DNA from: Monocercomonoides exilis | Taxonomy: Eukaryota > Preaxostyla > Oxymonadida > Polymastigidae | Length of the DNA stretch: 64,000 bases | Direction of reading: 5' to 3' | NCBI GenBank assembly: GCA_001643675.2 | Contig: LSRY02000009.1 | Location: 1,687,001-1,751,000, forward strand | Part shown: positions 1-12,302 of the stretch, one piece after another | Layout: each line of letters begins with the position of its first letter | How positions within the stretch are numbered: position 1 is the stretch's first letter | The notes under the pieces: model-generated | What the model saw: only the letters and a program-made list of their open reading frames with translations | Databases searched by the model: none | Told to the model about the DNA's origin: nothing | Program-made: the position numbers and the translations under genes

Positions 1-91
1 TTGGGATCAATTTTTCAAAAACGCCAACTGGACATAACGACTGAAGAATTGTTCTTCAAAAACGAGTGATAAAAGAAATTGTATTGGATGA

Positions 92-298
92 AACAAGAGT
101 TCAACAAATGTTCTTGAGAATGAGGATTGCGAAATGGACGAGTTATTTATCACCGAGATAATTGAAAGATGTTCAGAAATACTCCGTAAGCATTTTCATC
201 GAATGAAGATAATCGCTGGATACTTTTATCACTTAATAGAATATGTTATTTCTCTAATGGCGCAATGGAAGATTAGGGCCGAATCATTGTTGGAATGA
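92..298 (+). CDS. Possible short coding remnant
   Basis: A 68-codon frame lies between two TGA codons, with a charged amphipathic composition (motifs such as ITEIIERCSEILRKHF and LMAQWKIRAESLLE). It looks more protein-like than the flanking A/T spacer, but I recognise no family and see no convincing start. It may be the end of a gene broken upstream. The following 300 bases, to about 610, hold only A/T-rich sequence and the tail of the minus-strand gene. Confidence 0.25.
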   Translation, partial: NKSSTNVLENEDCEMDELFITEIIERCSEILRKHFHRMKIIAGYFYHLIEYVISLMAQWKIRAESLLE

Positions 299-609
299 GT
301 GAAATATAATGTGAATAAAGATTCTTCATGAAAGTTTTGATTGTGAATTTGTTACTGATTAAAACTTTTTCTTATTGTTTTCATACGCACCACAAAATAT
401 TTCGTTTTTTTCAATATCTCACATCACATCCGAGGAATAAACTTTAGACATTTTGAAGCTCGTTGATTTTTATTGTTTTTTTTTAAAAATACTATGCAAT
501 TCATCTCTTAATATTATGAAAAAAAATTAACGTATTATATTTCGCTGTGTTTATTAACCTGTTAATCATAGAAACCTTGCGAAATGAAACAGTTATATGG
601 TTTATTCGT

Positions 610-2607
610 TCATCTTCTTTTGAATCTTTTCTCCTTATTCTAATTCTATTCTTGTTTATTAATATCGTTTGCGTCATTCTTTTTCCCATCATCCTAACAG
701 ATTGTTCTTCTCCTTGATCCGCTTGAAATAGGTTTCGTTTGGGTTTTCCTTTCATGTCCAACAACACATTTCGATCTCGAAGTTTTCACTTTTCTCTCTA
801 TCTAATTCTTCGATTCTTCTTTGCTCATATCACATTCAGTGAATTTGGTGTCACTCACTGAAAATGTGTTGGCAGGGGCAGATGAGGAGAATGAGATGCA
901 CCCGCCATTGGTGGCAGTTTGTAGGTGTTGTGGAGCTGAGTCGATGTTGGTGATGGTGCAGTTGGCGAGGGAGAGGGAGAGGGCAGGGGAAGTGACTGAG
1001 GAGAGGACACAGCTGGTGGGGGAGGCAGTGGAGGTGATGTCTGTGAAGTTGGATGAGTTGAACGTAAGGGGGTTTGTGAGGGAGGTGAGGTGGAAGATGC
1101 TTTGGCTGTTGAGGGGGAGACTGGTGATTGCTGTGTGGTTGAGGGCGAGGGAGCCAGCAGTGAGGAAGAAGAGGGGTGTTTTTATAGTTATTGAGGTTGT
1201 TCCAGTGATGGTGGTTGTGTTGAGGTTGAGTGAAGGGGAGTTATCGGAGAGGTGGAAGAGGATGGGGGTGATTTGATTTGTGGAGTTGTGGGAGATGGAG
1301 AGGGCAGAGACTGTGAGGGAGCCCTGGGTCTGTTGGAAGAGGGCAGACGAGGCAGATGGATCTGGTGAAGAAGATGCAGATGAAAATGATGATGTTGATT
1401 ATGATGACTGTGAATGTGAGTTTGGTGGTTGAGGAATGCCACTGGAGGCGATGGTGGTGGCATCTGTTCCATTTCCAGTGATTTTGGTGTTGACCGCACT
1501 GAAGGTGAGTGTTTGAGTGGGAACAAATACTGAGGTGAGAAGGGTGAGAGAGGCGTCTTGTGTATCTGTCATGCAAACAAGAGCATATTATATTGAGGCG
1601 CATGGATTAAGTTGTGTTATTCCACAAAGATTTGTATTTGTTCCATTATTTGATACGATTTTGAATGTTTAACTGAGGGAAAGCCATCTATTGTTCTCGG
1701 CATTATCAGCTCTTCCAGCATTCCAGACTCTTTTTGTTGTGGTTATTGAGCTGCATTGCTGGAAAGAAGATTGGGTTATATCACTTCCGTAAAAGAACAC
1801 ATCATTTCCCCTGCCATTTTTGGCAGTGTTGCCATCGAAGAAACAGAATAAGATTAATTGTGTTCCGCTCATCCAAGTGAAGGTGTTTGTGCAACACAAC
1901 CCAGCGCCACCATGTATAGCAGAGGCAGTCAATTTATTGCGAACAAACTGACAATCATTGACTGAAAACTCAATTGGCTTTGCGGAGGGAGGATAATAAA
2001 ACGTGACTGCTCCAGAAGAATCAAGCCCAGTGTTTGCAATGCACTTGCAATTTGTAAACAAGAATTGACTAGATGAAGTCATGTTATAGATCCAGAAATA
2101 CCAACCAGTTCCAATTGTTCTTGTTATTGAACAATTTCCCACCATGTTATCAGAAAATGAATAAACGGAAGATGATTGTTGTTCATTTTTGCAAATTGCT
2201 CCTCCGTGAAATGAAGAACAGTTTGTGAAATTTGATTTTGCAATTTCAATTTATTTGCAAACAGTAACTATATAACGCTCCACCATGATTTGTATTTGAA
2301 CAATTGAAAAGAAAGCAAGAAGTGATTGTGAGATTTGCATTTGTGTAATTTATTTTCGGAGCACCTCCGTATTCATTTCCACTGTTTGAATCATTCCACT
2401 CACACCATTCAAGGAGATAGCTGTTCAATTCAGAAAAAGCCAATCTTCCAAGTTTCGCTCTTTGAGATTCAGATCCGACATCCACCACGGCAGCATTAGA
2501 AGAAGATCGTATAAGGTGAAAGAAGTTGGTTGCACAAACGAGCAGAAAGAAAGAATGAAGTGGTGTGGAGGGAGAAATAGATACGGAGGAGAAGATGAAA
2601 AATACAT
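610..2607 (-). pseudogene. Beta-helix surface protein, copy A (frameshifted)
   Basis: On the minus strand this reads as an oxymonad-type parallel beta-helix surface protein. A hydrophobic N-terminus near 2607-2490 is followed by SNAAVVDVGSESQ and by repeats such as FLFNCSNTNHGGALYS and NFTNCSSFHGGAIC. A second module begins VSNNGTNTNLCG and is Thr/Ser/Pro-rich. Two single-base frame changes are needed, near 2490 and near 2260. In-frame TAA codons follow SLS (minus strand 1669-1671) and occur in CASI-TAA-YAL; in this family the second position is normally a residue, not a stop, so Gln fits. Reading TAR as Gln keeps the frame open into a basic tail ending at TGA 610-612. Extracellular location is inferred from the family. 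The tail below about 780 is the least certain part. Confidence 0.65.
1047..2410. repeat. Direct duplication, copy A
   Basis: This stretch is almost identical to 26749-28151, same orientation. It includes a 158-codon block (1669-2145 and 27410-27886) with identical protein translation. Copy B is about 39 bases longer, mostly from extra Ser/Asn/Phe codons near 27080-27140. Outside these limits the sequences diverge abruptly, including different N-terminal coding sequence above 2410 and 28151. Confidence 0.92.
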
Positions 2608-2689
2608 TGAAAAAGATTATCTTTAAAAAAATTCAAAGAATATTCAAATTGAAGAAGCACTTAGCGTTAACAAAAAACCGTCTGCATTA

Positions 2690-4316
2690 CAGAAATATAT
2701 GAATGAATAATATCGTTGAAATATTTAAAAAAATCGATTGAAAAAAGAAAAATGAAAAGAATTTCAAAAGTTTCAAACTGTTGAAGCGATAAATAACATA
2801 TATATGTATTATATAAAATAAATGCACAAGAGTAAATTCCACATTATTGCACAATCCATGCATAACAAATCTTATTGAAGAACAATTCATTCGAAATAAA
2901 TAACTGAAATAAATTTATGGGATATGAGAAAAAATCAATTTTTGATAAATTCAAAAATTCAAAAGAACAAATAAAATTCAAAAAATTAATACTCACACAA
3001 AAATAATCATTCACTCCTCAAAAAAAAAAAAGAAAAATGAAAAAATAAAAATAAAATAAAACAAAAAAAAATATATAAAAATAACACTGGAAAATTACTG
3101 ACGGACGTGAAAATTTTTTTTCGATACGTCAGACAGGTTTAGATGTGTTGACACATTAGCTTATTCATTCACACTTAAAGGAATTTTCCATTTTGAAAAA
3201 ACAAACTTTGAAGATAACCTGAATAAATCAATGTCAAAACAAATATAGAAAATATTTCAATCTTCAAAAGAAGAACTTTTCTGTTTGAACACACTTCAAA
3301 AAAGGTTTTGAAAAAAGATTTATATATTGAGATTTTTCTTTGATAGTGATTTTGAAAAAATCAATTTTAACGATGAATTGAAATAAATTTCCGAAATCAA
3401 AGAACTTTCCAAAAAAAATAATGGAACATAGTTAATTTTCTATAAAAATCTGTAAAATTGCGAAATAATGAAAACTCAGAGAATACTCAAAAATTTGTTT
3501 GCACGATCGTAAAATATTTCCGTCATTCACATAAATGAACAGCACGTAACATTGTTTGTTGTTTTTGTCAAGTGTTCATATCAATTCGATTCAAACCCAC
3601 AGAGCAATTCAAGAACAAAAATAGTTTCTGATGTTGAAAATCTTCAACACAATCATCAACGAACTTCTTTGCATCGCACTCAAAGTTTTTAGTAGCTTTT
3701 GTTTTTCCAATATGACAATACAGCGTACACTTCGTCTTTGAAATGGAAACTTCAATTAATTGAAGTTGTGGAAAGTTGAATAAAAAAGCAATCAAAAAAA
3801 ATTATCAAAAAGAAAAAGAAATGAAAACGGAAGGGATTATAATAATGGATTGAATTAACTTGTTTGAAGGAAATTTTTCACATGAAATTTTCCATAGTGA
3901 AAAAAAAGGAGAAATATATTCAGATTATGGAATTGATAACCTTAATCGCTTCATTTTTTCTTTGTGAACAAAAATAATTTTTTAACAATTTATCACATAG
4001 ATAAATGCAGTTTTCTATTTTGTCTCCTTCAAGAAAAAGCGAGAAGTATTCCGCTGTTTGGTAATACATGGAAAAAATTTCATCCAACCAAGTGTCTGAG
4101 CTGCTGGAGTTCATGCTGTTGCACACAAACAAGGGGAAAGCAATTTCAGCAAGAATTCAGAAAATGTTTAATGGTTTGTTATAATTTATTATTACTTGTT
4201 ATAATCAATCATCATACAATTCACAAAATTTCATCAGATACAAACAATTCCATTTTAATAATAATTGCCAGCATATATAACAACGAACAAAACATCCACA
4301 CAAAAGTTGCATTATT
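2690..4316. other. A/T-rich spacer with element-end motif at 3098-3141
   Basis: No gene is supported here. A purine-rich run (3018-3080) precedes CTGACGGACGTGAAAA and then CGTCAGACAGGTTT near 3128-3141, which resembles the right end of the composite element at 28581. Since copy A of the captured beta-helix sequence lies just to the left, this may be the right end of a second copy of that element whose left end is outside the window. Confidence 0.4.
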
Positions 4317-4345
4317 AAAGAGTGTCTGTCATAAACACTCTCTTT
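4317..4345. other. Short hairpin
   Basis: AAAGAGTGT and ACACTCTCTTT are complementary around a nine-base loop, about 200 bases upstream of the USP/transposase gene. Function unknown; it may be chance in biased sequence. Confidence 0.3.
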
Positions 4346-4547
4346 CGCATTTACGACAGGTTGGGTTCAGCTATTCGGCCGGCAACTACAACCACACAAA
4401 ACAGAACAGCAGCAATCTCTCCTTTGAAATTGGATCTCCACAAAAACCTCCTATTCCACCTTCAAAGAAAAGTTTCTTTTTATTTTTTTCAAAATATTTT
4501 TCATTTCTTTTTTTTTTTGATTAAAAATAAATGTTAAGAATTATCAA

Positions 4548-7500
4548 GTGAAGATGAAGCGGTTTTTCAGAAATATTTATTGGAAAATTCGACTGAATCG
4601 TCTGAAAATATCTGTCGAATTTCTTTTTCGAAAAAAAGTCTGCTTTTTTTATCTCTTTTTTTGGTACAATTACAAAATTGATAAAATAAAACATCTTCTC
4701 TTTTATCTTAAAACAGAGACAGATCATTCTATTTCCTTTGATGATGATTTTTCGATCATTAACTGTGATTCATTTATGGAGGAAGATTTCGATCCTTTGA
4801 AAATCTATTTCATTCCCGAAGAAAATTCGAGTTATGAACTTTCAGAGAGTCATATTTACCCCTTTACGAATGAAAATGACAATAATATGGAAGTTGAGAA
4901 CGAAGGGGCTCATTCATCATTGCAGAGTGGAGTTGGAGAACTTTTTGAACAAACACCAATTATTTGTTTGCCTGATGATGTTGAACGTTGTCATGACAGC
5001 AATAAAGATATATTATATCTGAGAAATGAAGATATTCGAATGGATACTGACTACTGTCATTCTTCAAGCAACCAATTTGACAATCAGATAGATAATACCA
5101 TTATTGAATCAGCTTCAAATTTTGATGACCATCATGTGAATCAAAATGATAACAATAATCAATTATCAGATGTTCTTAACAATTTATCACTGCACAATTA
5201 TGGAAACACATGTTGCCTTGCCTCTATCATTCAAATATTTAGAGTTATTGTGACTCATTGTGGAAAGATTCAAAAAAGAAAAGGAAAACTGTCTTCGTTT
5301 CATTCAAAATTGTGATCAATTGTGTATTGCTCATCGAAAAGTTCCTCATCAACAAATTCATTTGACAATTGTTCGTGGACGGAGCCTTTTGCCAGAAATT
5401 AAGAAAAAAGGCACAGGCTTGAGCTGAGGGTTCAACAAGAATTTTATCTCACATTTGCAAATATGTTCAGTGATTTAATCTGTGTGCTGCCAGAATAAAA
5501 CAACTTAATAAATTTGAACATAACATTCCCAAGAATTTGCTGTTGTTGTGGTTCCAAAACAATTGGAGCTTTGGAATCAACACCGATTATTAGGCTAAAT
5601 GGAAGCAACGTCGTTCAATCATTCAATGAATCATTCACTATTGGATATTCTAATTCAAACAACAAGGAAGCATTTTGCTCAAATTGCAAACAAACAACAA
5701 ATCATTTTTCAAATTTACAAATTCTTTCTTTTCCCAAATTTTTTGCAATTTCTCTGGAAAAAGAAACAGGAATTCATAGAGTGAATTTTTGTGTTGACGA
5801 AAATATTAGCTTTGAAAAAGAAAATGGAGAAATCAACTCCTCAAAAAAGCATGTTGAAGGAGCTCACAATTATTCACTTATCGCATTGCTTTTTCACACT
5901 GAGAAAAATGAAAATGGGCATTTCTTTTGCTTTTGCAAACATCACAAATTGTTCAGTTATTCATCTTCAAATCAAAGTTTTGGTTGGATTTATTGCAACG
6001 ATTCATACGTTTCACACGTTCGCAACAACATTCAAACAATCATTGATGAACAAGCAAGTTGTGGAAACGTACCAATTCTTTCTGTCTATGCTCAAGTGAA
6101 CAATAATGAGCGGGACTCTGTTGAAATTCCATTTTTCCCAACACTGACGAACGATACTTTTATTTCTCGTCAACAGAATTCATCTGAGAAAACTTTTTCA
6201 ACAACATCAAATGTTTTCACTTCACAAGTGCTTCCCACTTCTTCGTTTCAACAGTATAATCAACAAAGAACATCTGTTGAATTTATAACCAACATTCCAA
6301 ACACTTCAAACTTCACTTTACAGTATTTCAATACAAACACTTCATCAAATTCATTCATTGAATCAGAGAAAAACTCCATTTCACGTCATTCAAGATCAGC
6401 AGATGATATAACACAATCATTTTCCAACTCATTATCTGTATCAAAAAATGAAAAACAACACGCAAAATCTATCATTTCCAACTCCTTTCGTAAATCATCT
6501 AATCAAACAACTCAAAGAAACATGCATCCAACTTCTCATTGTCATCAATATTAAGAATTTTGTTTTTCTCATCCGTTGAAATCTTGTGATCAAGCAAGTT
6601 CGAAGCGAGATACAACTGTGCACAAGCAACCAACCAGACTTATAACCATGCCAAAAACTAAGCTGTTTGAAAAACTTAAAGAGTTGAACATAAAAATGTC
6701 TCTCAGCACATTCCACAAAAAAACGACTCACTTAAAGCGTCCCAAAAGGAGTTCTGATCTCTGTGATCTTTGTCAGAGATATGAATCGCTTCAAAAGAGG
6801 AAGGAGTATCTAACCGCACAAGGCGAGCAACTTGATGCAAATGAAAATGTCATTATGTCATTAATTGAGAATCATAAGAAAATTGCGTCCAATTAACAAT
6901 CTCACTTTCGTCTTTTGAAAAACAACATATCGAAAGATGAAGCGTGCTTTTGCTCGACTTTAAAGAAAACTGGAATGTGCCCATTAAGCAAAACAGTATC
7001 AGCAAGGACTTCTTCAACAAACAGGAGGTGTTTCATCTGTGCATAATTGTCTATCTGAGAAATAAAGAAAATAAGATAGAAAAGCATATTTTCAATTTTT
7101 TGTCAAACGTGATGAAACACGATTATCGTTTTGTTATCGAATATCTCGATAACGTGTTGAGATTGAGTTTTCTGCAACAAAGAAAGACTTTTCATTTTAT
7201 GTGTGACACTGGGACACACTTTCTAAATTCTTATCTTCTCCATTATCTCTTTTCTGATTCTTCTCGCTTTGCACGTGGAAAGCATTGCACACTTTCATTC
7301 TTTTGCGAGTTACACGGAAAGTGTGAATGCGACGGAGAATTCGGTTATTTGACAAGGTACATCAACGACAACATTGACGGTGAAACAGAGTTGAATAACA
7401 TTGATGACTTGATTGAGTTTTTTCAGAAATATTCTCAAAATGGAATGTCTCAAGTTTCAAATTTAAATGAATCATCTAATTCCATAAGAAGATACTTTTT

Positions 7501-7821
7501 AAAGTTTGTTTTCTTTTCTTGGAAATTTATTTTGTTCATTTTTTTATTTTCAATTTCAGATACATTCCAAGCAATATCATACTGTGGAAGAAAATGGAAG
7601 TTCTGTCTTTGAAAACGTATTTGTTTTACGAAAAACGAGGGAAGGAAATTTTTCGCTCTGTCTTTTCACCGAAAAACTCTGAAGGCGAATCAAGAATAGC
7701 ATATAAGGAGTCGCAATCAAGAGACGAAAGGAAAAGAAAAAACAATAAATGTTTCAAGTCAAATCCTTCAAAGAACATAATTGGAAATGAAACACAAAAT
7801 ATACTATATCATCTGTTATAA
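4548..7821 (+). CDS. USP-type deubiquitinase joined to DDE-like transposase
   Basis: The first part is a ubiquitin-specific protease (USP, C19). It has a Cys box LHNYGNTCCLASI (catalytic Cys codon at 5211), a CxxC...CxxC finger (CCCCGS, FCSNCKQ) and a His box NYSLIALLFHTEKNENGHFF (His codon at 5919), followed by GWIYCND. From about 5430 to 6940 one frame runs through TAA at 5496, 6552 and 6894, all compatible with Gln. That frame continues into a transposase-like C-terminal half: LCDLCQRYESL, then after one frame change near 6944 LLLDFKENW, CDTGTHF (candidate catalytic Asp codon at 7205), HGKCECDGEFG and RRYFLK. A 56-nt intron (7504-7559) joins LK to YIPSNIILWKK. Frame changes near 5260, 5410 and 6944 mean this copy may be dead. 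The transposase superfamily is not identified with confidence. The N-terminal Asp/Glu/Asn-rich stretch may contain another intron near 4640-4717. Confidence 0.7.
7504..7559 (+). other. Spliceosomal intron in the transposase half
   Basis: GTTTGTTTTC...TTTCAG, 56 nt. Removing it joins codons for FLK to YIPSNIILW in one frame, restoring a Tyr-rich transposase C-terminus. The GT and AG ends and T-rich tract match introns at 19802 and 20338. Confidence 0.7.
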
Positions 7822-8030
7822 ATAATTGTTCAAATTGTTGTGATAATAGTTTATCTTCAATCTTTGAACCCAATATTTGATTTTTCACTGTTTTGATGAA
7901 TCAAACTTTTGTTTAAAAAACAAAAAATATTTTTCCAACAGGAATGTTTATTGCTCAAGCTCTAATCATTTTGTTTTTGACATAATTTTTTGGGTACTGC
8001 TTTTTTGCATTGATGCAAGGAAGTGGCTAG

Positions 8031-8114
8031 GCTGATTCCATCCTGGGATTGTGCTGTGACCGGTCCAGCACAATCCCTTGCAGGCTTTGGAGCTAGAATC
8101 AGCCTCCCAGGATA
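8031..8114 (+). other. GC-rich nested hairpin
   Basis: The outer arms AGGCTGATTC and GAATCAGCCT enclose a stem GGGATTGTGCTG / CAGCACAATCCC with an 8-9 base loop. A third pair, ATCCTGGG / CCCAGGAT, would form an alternative or pseudoknotted pairing. The segment is far richer in G+C than its surroundings and lies between the USP/transposase gene and the next beta-helix gene. It does not match tRNA, 5S or the spliceosomal RNAs I can recall. It could be a structured RNA, a transposon end or a regulatory stem. Confidence 0.45.
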
Positions 8115-8143
8115 AACTTCATATTGGTTTCATTTTTTATTTC

Positions 8144-10647
8144 ATGACAAAAGTTAGATTCATCAGTCTTTTTTTTGTGAATGTCGACATTCACAAAATT
8201 TTGAGAGTTCCCATTCATTTGTATTTTTTTTTCTCATTTTTGATTTCAGCGAATATCAAACTTATTTCTTCTTATTGTCCTGTTTTTGAAAACTTCAAGT
8301 CATGCACAACCAGGCTGTTGAACAAAGAACGAAAAAGAGGAAACAATAATCAACAGCAGAATGTGAAGCCTTCACTTCCATGGACAACAATTGGGCTTGG
8401 GCTGAAGCATCTTCCAAACGATTTCTTCAGTCAGATGTTTGTTTATGAGGAATCTGTGATTGATGAGGAAATTGGATTGGACACACTCACGCTGAGTGGG
8501 ATGCATGAAGAACAGAGTCGAGTGGTTGTGAAAGAGAGGATGAGTTTCAGAAAAGAAATGATTGTGGAGACAAGTGGCCAGGTGTATGTGAGATGGATTC
8601 AATTTGTGTTTGAAGAAGTGGAATCAACATCAACTCCACTTCCAACAACGCATTCTTCATTCATGAAGATATTTTCTGGAAAGAAATCGATCAGCGCGTG
8701 TTCGTTTGAGGGAGCGTGCTCAGCTGAGAAGGAAATGGCGGAAGTGCCATTCAGTCTGATATTTGTGGAAAGGGGGTAATGCTCAATGGGGAATGTGAGT
8801 GTTTTGTGGGTTTCATTTTAGAGTGAAACAGCCATGGTTATGGAAGAAGATACTGAAGTGAGTGGATTGACACTCAGAAATAGAGATGGAAGAAAAGATT
8901 GTTTGAAGATCAATGGATGTGGGAATGTGAAGATGGAAAAAGTGGAATCAGAAAACGTGAAGATGAATAATGGATGGTTTATGAATATTTGTGGAAAAAG
9001 ACAAGGTTCAAATAACAGAGAAGAAAGTGAGCTTTTGTTTTCCATTTTATCATCTTCGTTTGACAACATCACATGTGAAGATGAGAGCGCAGGTGTGATT
9101 GACGTTGAAAAAATGATCGGAAATGTGGAGTTTTCGAACTGTTCATTTCGTGGATGTTCATCGGGAAGAAAGAATGGGAAGATGATATCGCTTATGAGGA
9201 GCAAAAATATGCAGATGAAGCAGTGCTTGTTTGATGGAAAGGAAGAAAGAAAAAAGGAATTGAATGGGGAAGTGGATGTGTGCAAATGGAATGGATCGGT
9301 TGTTGATGTGAAGGAGAGCACAGCAGAGATAAAGGATACGAGTTTTTTGTGTAACTTTGATGGATGTTTTTCTATTTGGGGAGGAAATGCAGAGATTGAA
9401 GCAGGGAATATCTCCTTCAATAATCCATCGATTGAAGGATATCCATCATTGAGAAGGAATATCATCTGTTCAGATTCAGGGATATTAAATGTGATGAGTT
9501 TGAAAGGAGGAGATGGGGCGCTGCCCAACACCTCGATGTGCATTCTGAATGAGGGATGTGCATTTGAAGGGATTGCTTCAGAAAGGGATTCGTCATTCTT
9601 CATTCCCGTTCTGGAGAGTGTGGAAGCAAGAGAAGAGACAGATAAAATGAAGCTGACATTCAAAGGGATGCTTCTTGTTCCGTGCAATCTATCATTCTCA
9701 GTTGTGAAGAGGAAGGGAGAAGAGAAAGAGATTGAACATTATGCTTTTGATTCAAATGGATTCTTGTCAGAAAGAGAAGCAGAAGGAAGTGCAACAAAAG
9801 ATCTCCTCAGTGGCTGTGGAGACGAAATAGAAATGAGTGAGCATATTTTGTTTGGGAATGCAGAATCTCCTTCCTCAACAAATCCATTCATTCTGAAGTA
9901 TGCAAGTGAAACAAAGGGTAATGGAGATGGAAGCATTGTTGAAAGAGAAAAAGGATCAAACTCTTCGTTAGTGTTAATTGTTTGCACGCAATTGTTGAAC
10001 CACTTTTGATTGTATTTTTAATATTTAACGTTTGAATGAGAAAGTGAAAGTGAAGAACTAAAGAGCTGGAGGTGATTGTGGAAGACATAGCGAAGAAGGA
10101 TCCGAAAGTGTTTGAAATGTTGAAGATGGAAATGTCTCCCGAGGAGCAGTGGAGGAGAGCAGAAAGGGGGGCAGAGAAGAAGAATGAAGAGAGGATAAAG
10201 AAAAGGGTTCATGCAAAAAGCTTGGGACATCCGGAGTCATCAGAACATTTGCTGAGTGACGGTTATTCAACTGAATACATTTTGGGAAAAGATTCAGACA
10301 AGATTCCTGATTGGGCATTGGAAAAGGTTGAAGAAGAAGAAATAAGAAAACAGACTCCATCACCATCAATTTCTTCGACATGTTCAACTGATTCAGATTC
10401 AACTTTTGTTCGAACAGAGAACATGTGTCCAACCACATCATCCATGTCGAATCTGGTGGATGCAATGGCCTGTTCATCTCCTCATGAGAAGCTGTTTGTT
10501 GACTTGAGGGATTCTTTGTTCATGCTGCTGCATGGGAGGAATAAAACAAAGGAGATGGAGATTGATGCTTTTCAGAAGATATTGCTGACAACTGTTAAAA
10601 TCTTCCTTTTTAAAAATAATCCGATACTTCTCTTTTCGAAATGTTGA
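8144..10647 (+). CDS. Beta-helix surface protein with cytoplasmic tail
   Basis: An extracellular parallel beta-helix protein of the oxymonad family. Conserved landmarks are IGLGLKHLPNDFFS, LSGMHEEQSRVVV, CSFEGACSAEKE and AMVMEEDTEVSGLTLRN. The frame runs unbroken from about 8078 to a TGA at 10007-10009, provided TAA 8777 and TAG 8819 are read as Gln; both lie in a conserved stretch. After one frame change near 9985 there is a hydrophobic segment (IVEPLLIVFLIFNV, about 9996-10032), then an acidic/basic tail with MEMSPEEQWRRAER, EYILGKDSDKIPDWALEKV and SLFMLLHG. That tail is shared with long family members that carry a degenerate kinase-like domain; here the frame ends at 10647 before it. Three TGA codons (10033, 10045, 10051) separate membrane segment and tail in one frame and would be Trp. 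The ATG at 8144 is chosen because upstream sequence lies in the hairpin; an intron before 8250 is possible. Confidence 0.7.
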
Positions 10648-11717
10648 CGTTCTTCAATATGTGTTGAAAAAAATATATGACTTGGGATAATTTTAATTAA
10701 GAAAACAATCAAATAAAACGATGAATATTCTGTATCACCATATGATTTTTTTGTGCGTATTTTTTAAAAAACAATAATTATAAAGATAAATGCTTTTTTG
10801 TATCTGCCTTCGATGAAAGATAATACCGACAAATGATCATTTTCTCTCTTCTAAATTTAATTAATAAAGAAGAAAAACTTAAACATCATTTGAAACAGAC
10901 TCAAGCATTATCATCTTTTACGAAACTTCATTTTCATCAAATACAAATCATGTGATTAATATTTAAATAGCTTTAACGATTGCATTATATCTCTCAATTT
11001 CAGCTTTTTCTTTCAGTTGATTTCATCAAATTTTACTCAAATATTTTTGACACACAAATAGATGAAAAGGAATAGATAATGAGAAGAATTAAATTGTGAA
11101 TCTTCAGAAATCTCAATAAAATATTACTTTTCAAATTATTGGTATATGATATCACAAAATTAAAAACAGTTTTGGTTTCTGGTGATAATAATAATAAAAC
11201 AAATGAATTGATGATATGGAACATGAGGCAATACATATAATTTCTTGAAATCAGTCATATTATGAAGTTTGAAATGAGCTTCCGAATAGTTGAAATAAAC
11301 GTTTGAATGATGGAAAAAAGCAAAATTTTAAACAACGTTAAATCTGTTCTCTCGTTTTTGACACAATAAAAAATCCTATTTGTGAAAAAAAGCCAATCAA
11401 AATAAAAAATTTTATATTTATTATGAAAAAAGAAATAAAGAATAATAAGTTCACACTTGCAAAATTGGATATTTTATGAAAGTATTGCATGAGAAATTTC
11501 AGCACATATTTCAAGAGATATCAAAAAAAAAAAATACAAATTCTGTTTCTTCCATTTCCCAAACTTCGTTATGGTTAAAATGATCCATGTGAGAAAGAAA
11601 TTTGGACTAACTTTTAATGAGTGATTTCAAAGAAAAGAAATAAATGTTTATATTATAAATAGATAATTTTTGTATGTTTGAGATTGTTTTATTGAAAATG
11701 GTTTCAAAGAAAAATAC
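10648..11717. other. A/T-rich spacer, nothing recognised
   Basis: Very A/T-rich with only short frames of low-complexity K, N, I and F codons on both strands. I see no gene, RNA or repeat boundary here. Confidence 0.6.
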
Positions 11718-11757
11718 CCCCGAAAAAATTTATGATTTCAAAAATAATCACCCTTAT
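11718..11757. repeat. MITE right-end fragment
   Basis: Ends with TCAAAAATAATCACCC preceded by CCCCGAAAAAA, the same right terminus as the complete MITE at 19970-20225. No GGGTGATT left end is found 256 bases upstream, so this copy is truncated or diverged. Confidence 0.55.
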
Positions 11758-11934
11758 GCATTTTGAATTTTCTGAATTTTTATCACTCTAGTTATTTTAT
11801 ATTATTCTTGTGATTTTCAAAAAATGAAAGCATATAAGAAAATCCAAAATTCAATTCCAGATATGCTTTATTAATTCCAATAAACCTCTTGAAGTTAAAT
11901 ATTTTTCATTATGTTGACATTTCAACAACAACGA

Positions 11935-12302
11935 GGCATAGGTGTATTAAAGGCACATTCCCAATATTTGGTTATTCTTTAAGACATAGTGATAAATAAA
12001 AAGAAGATTTAATAATAAAACATTTGTATGGACTAGAATTTTGAAATTCTTTTTGATTCTTGAGAAAAATCTATTCTTTTAAATCACCCATAAATCTGAG
12101 TATTATTTCAAATTTTTGATTAAAACAGATAATTTTAAAATAATAAACAGCTGAGAGGTCGTTAATTATTACACACTCTTATTAAATTAATTAATTTTTG
12201 AGAAATAAAACATTTCATAAAATAAATTTTAAAATTTAAATATTTTGATCAATCCCACAATTATATTTTTTATATCCAAAAAATTAGAATTTGTTCTCTT
12301 TC
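11935..12302 (+). repeat. Left 368-bp terminal inverted repeat
   Basis: Pairs with 15463-15830 in reverse complement. The inner limit is sharp: both arms agree through TTTGTTCTCTTTC and then diverge. Confidence 0.9.

Noticed and set aside
821-1276. Plus-strand 151-residue frame rich in Val, Glu and Arg
   Set aside because: It is the complement of the Ser/Thr-rich minus-strand beta-helix gene; the same shadow recurs at 26751-27173.
8776-8821. GTAATG...TTTTAG as a 46-nt intron
   Set aside because: Splicing it shifts out of the downstream beta-helix frame, while reading TAA and TAG as Gln keeps one family-like frame on both sides.
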